This document shows, one piece after another, positions 30,401 to 38,700 of a DNA stretch of 64,000 nucleotides. This DNA comes from Rhizobium sophoriradicis. Lineage in GTDB: Bacteria > Pseudomonadota > Alphaproteobacteria > Rhizobiales > Rhizobiaceae. Each line of letters opens with the position of its first letter. Positions within the stretch are counted from its first letter, which is position 1. The position numbers and the translations under genes were made by a program. The stretch covers positions 214,530 through 278,529 of the forward strand of contig NZ_RQIH01000011.1 in NCBI RefSeq assembly GCF_003939025.1, in the 5' to 3' direction. Below the pieces are notes generated by a model. The model was given only the letters and a program-made list of their open reading frames with translations, did not search any database and had not been told where the DNA came from.

Positions 30401-31205
30401 TCTCGGTCAAGCCGGTTGCTGCGACCGGCTCTTCCGGGGCAGGCTCGGTCGGCGGCGTGCTTGCTTCCGCAACCGGCGCTTCAGCCGCCGGTGCATCGAC
30501 TGCATCGAGCAGGGGCGCATCGACTGGGTCGAGATGACCGATCGCGGTTTCCACGGCAAACAGCAGATTGAGCGCCGGATCGTCGCTGAGTTTGCCGACT
30601 GCGGCAGGGAGATAACCCTTGCCGGTGGCGACGGGGCGTTTCACCAGCCGGTCTGGATGGGCACCGGCAAGGTTGATCAGCGTCTTGGCGGTCTCGCCCG
30701 ATATGGCGAGCGAGGCAAAGCCCGGCGAGGCGGCGATGACCTCGCCATTGGCGCCGATGACAGCCATATGCGTGTCGGGGTCGTCGAGCCCCTGCAGCAT
30801 CTGGGCCGCCGAAGCGCCTGCCGTCAGCGGCCTTGCCGCAACCGGCACTGAAAAGAGGATGGCCTTCTCGCCCTGGGAAAGCCGGATCAGTTCGGCCGCC
30901 GCCTGCACCTGCGCACGCTGGAAGCCTTTGGCGACACGGATCATCAGGCTTCTGTTGTCGCCGACATCGGCGAGCTGGCGCGCCGCTGTTTCCAGCTGGC
31001 GAAAGGTGATATCGGTGCGATCGACACCTTGATCGAGCAGATCATAGACCGCCGAATGACCAAAAAGCTCCGCACCCGCACCGTTCGCCCAGAGCAGCCG
31101 GGCAAGATCGGCCGAAAACAGCACCATCGCCTCGCCGCGTGAAAAGCGTTCCCGCACCCGCGCATGCACGGCGATATCGATGAACGGATATTGGACTGCG
31201 GGCAT
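27426..31205 (-). CDS. PAS-domain sensor histidine kinase, PdhS/PleC/DivJ type
   Basis: Kinase of 1259 residues without clear membrane helices. It has an N-terminal sensory region (1-240), a long acidic Ala/Glu-rich stretch (about 240-720) with an embedded PAS-like segment (FVWKIDAEGRFNEVSHEFAE), and two more PAS-like segments, one near 770-870 and one near 905-1015. The kinase core follows: H-box SHEIRTPLNAIIGFS with His1036, the cell-cycle-type sequence GPIGHPRYIEYANDIGRSG, and ATPase motifs NAIRFTPSGG, DTGIGM and GTGLGLPL. This core resembles kinases acting on DivK/PleD; PdhS is the closest recalled match in size and architecture. Assignment within the group is inferred. Confidence 0.8.
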   Translation of the reverse strand: MPAVQYPFIDIAVHARVRERFSRGEAMVLFSADLARLLWANGAGAELFGHSAVYDLLDQGVDRTDITFRQLETAARQLADVGDNRSLMIRVAKGFQRAQVQAAAELIRLSQGEKAILFSVPVAARPLTAGASAAQMLQGLDDPDTHMAVIGANGEVIAASPGFASLAISGETAKTLINLAGAHPDRLVKRPVATGKGYLPAAVGKLSDDPALNLLFAVETAIGHLDPVDAPLLDAVDAPAAEAPVAEASTPPTEPAPEEPVAATGLTEIIDAVSDIEEVEETLEEIAGESEQLADATAESADATIAEMRRGEDAALENDGGAIDSVADEADERAALVDDDTGHSADEAAETNGAAESAEAGQMPAEEAPATMHQEPVIAAPLVADASLAPAPAPEPGFVFRPNSRATRFVWKIDAEGRFNEVSHEFAEAVGPHASAIIGSAFSDIAALFNLDPDGKLSEALARRDTWSGKTILWPVEGTSLVVPVDLAALPTYTRNRDFDGFRGFGVVRLSDAQEDPLALGLTLGPDGVGHDAASLGPIAEPVADPAPDMEATSGEAAAEPTAADENGIETRNETRAAAAPQEEETTPAAVTDEETSLETSARDNAVDEPPALRIVETPNRRFTDKVVQLHSTGAALTAAEQANFREIAKRLEAFGARNEDPAAPAPSDAGATETAAFEESSNPETFKDETPVADTADIASAEEMAPQEAIFENAAEVLQEEAEEPVAIEEDEATEGLEETVSQIEVLTSFIPPRVKMTDGLSAGTVDQLPVAVLIHVGDALMHANPEFMRLTGYSSLDALREVGGIEALLQRRELEENATGSGTMMLVKADDTLTPVTARLQSVRWEDANALMLALMPVEGKEDARAEAGRSEARPERMVEKVAKLQVEVEELRSILETATDGVVVIGTEGDIRSMNRSASALFNYDEQETRGKPFVMLFAHESQKAVLDYLNGLSGHGVASVLNDGREVIGREAAGGFVPLFMTMGRLTSSNGYCAVIRDITQWKRTEEELRNAKGAAETANAHKTDFLARVSHEIRTPLNAIIGFSDMMAGERFGPIGHPRYIEYANDIGRSGRHVLDIVNDLLDISKIEAGEMDLDFAAVGLNEAVSEAVALVQPQANGQRVIIRTALSHAVPDVVADLRSIKQIALNILSNAIRFTPSGGQIVVSTSYEANGSVVLRVRDTGIGMTRAELDHAMKPFRQVSSTQARHRGDGTGLGLPLTKAMVDANRATFSINSAPNEGTLVEITFPSQRVLAG

Positions 31206-31313
31206 GATCGAACCTTGTCGCTGTAGGCCTTCTAAATTAACGGCTTATTAATAACTGCACGTCGCCTGCCGGTCCAGAACAGCGGGGCAGTTTCGGCCCA
31301 CAGGGTTAACGGC

Positions 31314-31363
31314 TTGTGCGCTGCACAATAATTGTTGCAATGCACAATGAAATGCCCTATATA
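31314..31363 (+). promoter_or_regulatory. Phasin promoter with two PhaR-like operators
   Basis: TTGTGC GCT GCACAA is a perfect inverted repeat at 31314-31328, and TTGTTGCAATGCACAA at 31332-31347 is a similar imperfect one. A sigma70-like promoter overlaps the second: TTGCAA (31335-31340), 17-base spacer, TATATA (31358-31363). TGC/GCA-rich palindromes are the known type of site for PhaR, the PHB-responsive repressor of phasin genes. PhaR itself is not in the window. Confidence 0.55.
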
Positions 31364-31417
31364 GACGTCATTAGATGATCACAGGCAGCGACCGCCTCAA
31401 CCCAAAAGGAATGCGAC

Positions 31418-31867
31418 ATGGCTACCATAAAGACCGATGACGTTTTTTCAATCGCTTCTTTCGACCCGTCCAAGCTCACGGAATCCTTCCGCGAATTCGC
31501 TGAAAAGGGTGCACAGCAGTCGAAAGACGCCTACGCCAAGCTGAAGACCGCCGGCGAAGAAGCCGGCAAGACGCTCGAAGCCACCGTCCAGACGGCCCAG
31601 GCGGGCACCGTCGAGATCGGCCTCAAGGCAATTGACGTTCTGCGCGTCAACGCCGAGAGCTCGCTCTCGCACATGGAAGCACTCCTCGGCGTCAAGTCCG
31701 CAGCCGAGTTTTTCGAACTGCAGACCTCGTTCCTGCGCAAGCAGGCCGAACTCGCCGTCGAACAGGCGAAGTCGATGCAGGAAACCACCAAGCAGGTGGC
31801 CGAAAAGCTCGCAAAGCCTTCCAAGGACGCCGCCGAAAAGGCCATGGCCTCCTTCAAGGTTGCCTGA
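31418..31867 (+). CDS. Phasin-family protein
   Basis: Small amphipathic helical protein of 149 residues, made of repeated Ala/Lys/Glu heptads (AKLKTAGEEAGKTLEATVQT, AELAVEQAKSMQETTKQVAE) and ending SFKVA. The LLGVKSAAEFFELQTSFLRKQ segment is the phasin_2 signature. Phasins coat polyhydroxybutyrate granules and control their size. It is monocistronic with its own promoter and a strong terminator, and the upstream TGC-rich palindromes suggest control by PhaR. Confidence 0.93.
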   Translation: MATIKTDDVFSIASFDPSKLTESFREFAEKGAQQSKDAYAKLKTAGEEAGKTLEATVQTAQAGTVEIGLKAIDVLRVNAESSLSHMEALLGVKSAAEFFELQTSFLRKQAELAVEQAKSMQETTKQVAEKLAKPSKDAAEKAMASFKVA

Positions 31868-31889
31868 TCGGTCTTTGCTGATTGGAAAC

Positions 31890-31921
31890 AAAAGGGCTGG
31901 ACCTCGCGTCCAGCCTTTTTG
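31890..31921 (+). terminator. Rho-independent terminator after the phasin gene
   Basis: GGCTGGAC (31897-31902 region) pairs with GTCCAGCC over a CTCGC loop, with an A-run before and a five-base T-run after. Confidence 0.9.
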
Positions 31922-31998
31922 TATATTGACGAGGAATGGGGCTTGAATTCATCGCCAAGTCCTCGTATGTGACCCCCATCGCGCCCGGCGCGGTTTAT

Positions 31999-32075
31999 GC
32001 GGTTGTAGCTCAGTTGGTTAGAGCGCAGGTTTGTGGCACCTGAGGTCGGAGGTTCGAGACCCCCCAACCGTACCA
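31999..32075 (+). tRNA. tRNA-His (anticodon GTG), CCA encoded
   Basis: A 77-base cloverleaf: acceptor GCGGTTG / CAACCGT, D-arm GCTC / GAGC, anticodon stem CAGGT / ACCTG with loop TTGTGGC, T-arm GGAGG / CCCCC. Anticodon GTG reads His. The base before G1 is T, so there is no encoded G-1, and the discriminator is A73; both are established alphaproteobacterial tRNA-His traits. G1-T72 is a wobble pair and the T stem has an A51-C63 mismatch. Its 3' end is partly repeated at 45704-45721. Confidence 0.95.
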
Positions 32076-32082
32076 TCTCCCC
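32065..32082 (+). repeat. Putative left attachment repeat (attL) at the tRNA-His 3' end
   Basis: CAACCGTACCATCTCCCC, the last acceptor bases of the tRNA plus seven bases beyond it. It matches 45704-45721 at 17 of 18 positions in the same orientation, 13.6 kb away. tRNA 3' ends are standard targets of tyrosine integrases. Confidence 0.6.
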
Positions 32083-32758
32083 ACGTCAGGTCGCTTTCGA
32101 TAAAGCCATCCCAGCCAACGTCGTTTCTAACGAAGTTGTCGCAGCAGATGCTGAGGTATTCTGCAAATCGCAAGCTTGGAAGCTAATTGCCCGGCGCCCT
32201 CAAGAGTCGACGCTCCGACCGCGAGTGGCTGCTTATTTGCCACATCAAATCGAACATTTGCAAAGGCACAACCGCCCATATGGTGCGATAGTGCCATCTG
32301 AGCTACATGTGCAGCACACAGCAGCACCAAGGTCCGCAATTGCGACGATCCGCCACTCGATCCGGAAGAATCTCCCCACGCCAGCATGTCGCGGAGGATG
32401 CGAACAGCGAAGCCTACCTCGACTCAGAGAGGCGGGGATAGCGTTTCGAAGCGTCGAAACATGCGGAGCCGATGTTGCCGAGCCTGGGACTTACTAAATT
32501 TCAGCACATGAATGTAACGTCAATTTAAGTGCTGTCATGCCAGCAATTGCCGCGGTTCGGACGGGCAGAGCGCAGGATCCTGGAATATGTCTTGTAGCCC
32601 TTGAAAGTGGTTGCGGAGGAAGCGTTTCATTAGCGTTAGTTGCCAACATCAAAAACATTCCTGAACAGAATAAAGCTTTTGGTTGAAGTTTCCGCTATTT
32701 TGAAGCAGATGGAAACCGCCATGAGACGCGGCCGAATGGAATAGGGAAACGGGATTTT
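32083..32758. other. Long gene-poor stretch upstream of the RTX gene
   Basis: About 676 bases without a credible gene; open frames here are short and lack ribosome sites. ATCTCCCCACG, present after the tRNA at 32075, recurs at about 32369. A short inverted repeat GTTTCG / CGAAAC lies at 32443-32460. The part after about 32490 is AT-richer than the neighbouring chromosome and probably holds the RTX promoter. It may be eroded island DNA. Confidence 0.5.
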
Positions 32759-35700
32759 ATGACGAACCTTATTACGTCAACCAAGGACGTCAGTTTGACT
32801 GGAGATCAGAAAGTTGAGGGGCTTGTCAATGGAACTGCATGGGACGGAACGATAACTTATGCGTTTCCCACGACCTCGACGTCTTATACCTATAGCGGCG
32901 AAAAAAACCATGCTTTCTCTTCAATTTCCTCGCAGCAGCGGTCTCTCGCCTTGTTCTTTATGGAGGAGTCCTATGGGAGTGCAGCAAATGACGGCTTCTC
33001 CGTAGAGGGATTTACGAACGCCAATTTTGAGGCCGGAAGCGCCAACACTGCAACCGTGCGGTTCGCTCAATCGTCCCTTCCTTCGACGGCATGGGCCTAC
33101 ACTCCAAATATCGGCGGTCACGGTGGCGATGTTTGGTTCGGGACGGGCTATGCTGGCACCGCAGATGATTATCGCTTTCCGAGATTCGGCAACTATGCGG
33201 CCCATACCCTGGCGCATGAGTTGGGTCACGCTCTTGGACTGAAACATGCTCACGAAGCGGGTTATCCCAACACGACACTCGTTCCGCGAGCCTACGACTC
33301 GATCGAATATACGATCATGACCTACCGCACATATGTCGGAGACAATATCAGTGGATACAAGTATGAGCAAAATGGCGCGCCACAAACCTTCATGATGCTC
33401 GACATCGCCGCCCTGCAGGAAATGTATGGTGCGGACTATACGACGAACAGTGGCGATACCGTCTACAAGTGGAATCCGAACCAGGGCATCACCTATGTCA
33501 ATGGGGTGGCAGCCATCACGCCCGCTGCCAACAGGATCTTCGCGACAATCTGGGACGGCGGCGGTACCGATACCTATGATCTGAGCGCTTATACCACCGC
33601 CCTCAAGATCGACTTGCATGCAGGGGGGTACTCGGTCTTTTCCCATGGTCAGTTGGCCTATCTGGGGGGGGGGCCGGATGATGGCTATGCCCGCGGCAAC
33701 ATTTTCAACGCCCTTCTTTATCACGACAATGTCGCGTCTTTGATTGAGAATGTTCGGGCCGGCTCCGGCAACGATACGATTGTAGGCAACGAGGCGGACA
33801 ATACACTCTGGGGCAATGCCGGAAACGATACGCTTACTGGCGACTCTGGCAATGACACACTCGACGGCGGTGCAGGGTCCGACAAGATGTCGGGCGGGGC
33901 GGGCGACGACGTCTACATCGTCGACAATGTCAACGATGTTGTAATTGAGAATGCCAATGAGGGGACGGACACGGTCCGGACGACATTTTGGACTTATACA
34001 CTCGGCGTCAACGTCGAAAACCTGACCTACACCGGCACCGCCGCATTCTCCGGTGATGGCAATGCAGCGGCCAATGTGATTACTGGCGGGACGGGTTCTG
34101 ATTTGCTGGATGGAGAGGCCGGCACCGACACGCTGATCGGTGGTGCGGGCGACGATCGCTATCGGGTCGATAGTCTCGGTGATGTCGTGGTCGAGGCGGC
34201 CGACGGCGGCGCTGACACGATCCTGACCGATCTTGCCGCTTATTCGCTGGAGGTGGTCGCCAATGTCGAGAACCTATGGCTCACAGGTAGCGGCAATTCT
34301 ACCGGTATCGGTAATAGCCTCGACAACAAAATCACTGGTGGATCAGGCGACGATACGCTCTCGGATGGGACAGGCAACGATATCCTGAGTGGTGGCTGGG
34401 GAGATGACTCGCTTTCCGGTGGGATCGGCAACGATACTTATGTCGTTTGGGATACCGGCGACATTGTCATTGAAGACGCCGACGAGGGCATCGATGCGGT
34501 GCAGACGTCTCTGGCTAGCTACACATTGAGCGCTAACGTCGAAAACCTCGTTAACGTCGCCCGGACTGCGTTTGCCGGCAGTGGCAACAACCTCAACAAC
34601 ACGATCACCGGCGGCGCGGCCATCGATATTTTGTCGGGCGGTGCCGGCGATGACACGCTGAACGGCGGGGCTGGCGCCGACACGCTGATCGGCGGGACGG
34701 GGAATGACACTTACATCGTCGACAACGCTTCTGAAGTCGTCACCGAGAACGCCAATGAGGGCACCGATACGGTGCAAACGGCGCTGGCAACCTACGCGCT
34801 TGCCGAGAATGTCGACAATCTCACCTATACGGGCACGGCAGCCTTTACCGGGACAGGCAATAGCCTCGCCAACACTATCAACGGCGCAGCAGGTGCGGAC
34901 ACCTTGGACGGAAAGGCTGGAGCAGACATACTGATCGGCAGTGTGGGCGACGACACCTATATTGTCGATAACGTTGCCGACGTCGTGACTGAAAGGCCGA
35001 ATGAAGGAGCCGATCTGACCAAGACGACGCTTTCTTCCTATGCTTTGACCAATAATGTTGAAAATCTAACCTTTACCGGCACCGGCGATTTTGCTGGTAC
35101 CGGAAACAGACTTGCCAACAAGATCACCGGCGGTGCCGGCAACGACACGCTTGACGGTGGGGCCGGCAACGACACACTTGATGGCGGCGGCGGCGACGAC
35201 ATCTATGTGGTCGACAGTGCGAGCGACGTGATCAAGGACAGCGCCGGCACCGATGAAATCCGCACGACGCTCGCAGCCTACTCGATCGCCGCATCGCCCA
35301 ATGTCGAGAACCTGACCTACAGGGGGGCCGCCAACTTCACCGGCACCGGCAATGCGCTTGCCAACACGATCACCGGCGGCGCCGGCAATGATGTGCTGGA
35401 TGGCGGGGTTGGTGCGGACACGTTGATCGGTGGTGAAGGCGCCGACACCTACATCGTCGACAATGCCGGCGACATCGTCACCGAAGCAGCCGATGAGGGG
35501 ACCGACACGGTTCGCACGGCATTGGCGAACTATGCGCTTGGCAGCAATGTCGAGAACCTTACCTATATCGGCACGACAGCCTTCGTCGGGACGGGCAATA
35601 GTCTCGATAACACGATCAAGGGTGGGGCAGGTGCCGACACGCTGGACGGCAATGCCGGAGCAGACATGTTGATCGGCGCAGCCGGCAACGACACCTATAT

Positions 35701-38700
35701 CGTCGATGATGTTGGCGACTTGGTCACCGAAGGGTTGAATGCAGGAACCGATCTGATCAAGACGGCGCTTTCGATCTATACGCTCGGCAACAATGTTGAG
35801 AACCTGCGCTATACGGGATCCTCCAGCTTCACCGGCACCGGCAATGCGCTCGTCAACGCGATCACCGGCGGCGCCAGCAACGATGTTCTCGACGGCGGCG
35901 CCGGCAACGACACGCTTGATGGCGGCACCGGTGACGACATCTATATTGTCGACAGCGCGGGCGACGTGATCAAGGAGGCGTCCGGCGCCGGCACGGACGA
36001 AATCCGTACGGCGCTTGCCGCCTACTCGATCGCTGCATTGGCCAATGTCGAGAACCTGACCTACACCGGGTCCGCCAGCTTCACCGGCACCGGCAATGCG
36101 CTGGCCAATATCATCACCGGCGGCGCCGGCAATGATGTGCTGAACGGTGGGGCCGGTGCGGACAGCTTGATCGGCGGTGCGGGCAATGACACCTATATCG
36201 TCGACCATGTGGGCGACCTTGTCACCGAAGCGGCCGATGAGGGGGCCGACACGGTTCGCACGACGCTTGCAAGCTATACGCTTGGCAGCGACCTCGAGCA
36301 CCTCACCTACATCGGCACGGCAGCCTTTGCCGGGACAGGCAATGATCTCGACAACACGATCACGGGTGGCGCTGCCGCCGATACGCTTTCCGGCGGTGTC
36401 GGCAACGACACGCTGAATGGTGGAGCCGGGGCCGATCGTTTGATCGGCGGGACGGGCGGCGACACCTATATCGTCGACCATGCCGGCGACATCGTCACCG
36501 AAGGCGCCAGCGCCGGGACCGACACGGTTCGCACGACACTGGCAAGCTATACGCTTGGCAGCGATGTCGAACATCTCACCTACATCGGCACGGCAGCCTT
36601 TGCGGGAACAGGCAATAGCCTCGACAATACGATCACGGGTGGCGCTGCCGCCGATACGCTTTCCGGCGGTGCCGGCAACGATACGCTGAATGGCGGAGCC
36701 GGTGCCGATCGTTTGATCGGTGGGGTGGGCGACGACACCTATATCGTCGACAATGCCGGCGACATCGTCACCGAAGCGGCCGACGCTGGGACAGACACGG
36801 TTCGCACGACACTGGCAGGCTATACGCTCGGCAACAATGTCGAGAACCTGACTTATACCGGGTCCGGCAACTTCAGCGGCGCCGGCAACGCGCTCGCCAA
36901 CACGATCACCGGCGGCGCCGGCAACGATGTGCTGAACGGTGGGGCCGGTGCGGATACCTTGATCGGTGGGGCTGGCAACGACACTTATATCGTCGACCAT
37001 TCCGGCGACATGGTCACCGAAGCGGCTAACGCGGGGACCGATACGGTTCGCACGAACCTGGCGAGCTATACGCTTGCCGGCAATGTCGAGAACCTCAGCT
37101 CTATCGGAACGGGGGCGTTTGCCGGCACCGGCAACAATCTCGACAATACGATCACGGGTGGCGCTGCCGCCGATACGCTTTCCGGCGGCGCCGGCAATGA
37201 TGTGCTGGATGGCGGGGTTGGTGCGGACACGTTGATCGGTGGTGAAGGCGCCGACACCTACATCGTCGACAATGCCGGCGACATCGTCACCGAAGCAGCC
37301 GATGAGGGGACCGACACGGTTCGCACGGCATTGGCGAACTATGCGCTTGGCAGCAATGTCGAGAACCTTACCTATATCGGCACGACAGCCTTCGTCGGGA
37401 CGGGCAATAGTCTCGATAACACGATCAAGGGTGGGGCAGGTGCCGACACGCTGGACGGCAATGCCGGAGCAGACATGTTGATCGGCGCAGCCGGCAACGA
37501 CACCTATATCGTCGATGATGTTGGCGACTTGGTCACCGAAGGGTTGAATGCAGGAACCGATCTGATCAAGACGGCGCTTTCGATCTATACGCTCGGCAAC
37601 AATGTTGAGAACCTGCGCTATACGGGATCCTCCAGCTTCACCGGCACCGGCAATGCGCTCGTCAACGCGATCACCGGCGGCGCCAGCAACGATGTTCTCG
37701 ACGGCGGCGCCGGCAACGACACGCTTGATGGCGGCACCGGTGACGACATCTATATTGTCGACAGCGCGGGCGACGTGATCAAGGAGGCGTCCGGCGCCGG
37801 CACGGACGAAATCCGTACGGCGCTTGCCGCCTACTCGATCGCTGCATTGGCCAATGTCGAGAACCTGACCTACACCGGGTCCGCCAGCTTCACCGGCACC
37901 GGCAATGCGCTGGCCAATATCATCACCGGCGGCGCCGGCAATGATGTGCTGAACGGTGGGGCCGGTGCGGACAGCTTGATCGGCGGTGCGGGCAATGACA
38001 CCTATATCGTCGACCATGTGGGCGACCTTGTCACCGAAGCGGCCGATGAGGGGGCCGACACGGTTCGCACGACGCTTGCAAGCTATACGCTTGGCAGCGA
38101 CCTCGAGCACCTCACCTACATCGGCACGGCAGCCTTTGCCGGGACAGGCAATGATCTCGACAACACGATCACGGGTGGCGCTGCCGCCGATACGCTTTCC
38201 GGCGGTGTCGGCAACGACACGCTGAATGGTGGAGCCGGGGCCGATCGTTTGATCGGCGGGACGGGCGGCGACACCTATATCGTCGACCATGCCGGCGACA
38301 TCGTCACCGAAGGCGCCAGCGCCGGGACCGACACGGTTCGCACGACACTGGCAAGCTATACGCTTGGCAGCGATGTCGAACATCTCACCTACATCGGCAC
38401 GGCAGCCTTTGCGGGAACAGGCAATAGCCTCGACAATACGATCACGGGTGGCGCTGCCGCCGATACGCTTTCCGGCGGTGCCGGCAACGATACGCTGAAT
38501 GGCGGAGCCGGTGCCGATCGTTTGATCGGTGGGGTGGGCGACGACACCTATATCGTCGACAATGCCGGCGACATCGTCACCGAAGCGGCCGACGCTGGGA
38601 CAGACACGGTTCGCACGACACTGGCAGGCTATACGCTCGGCAACAATGTCGAGAACCTGACTTATACCGGGTCCGGCAACTTCAGCGGCGCCGGCAACGC

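Noticed and set aside
32127..32387. Minus-strand open frame after tRNA-His
   Set aside because: No ribosome site, no recognisable domain, irregular composition; treated as eroded non-coding DNA.
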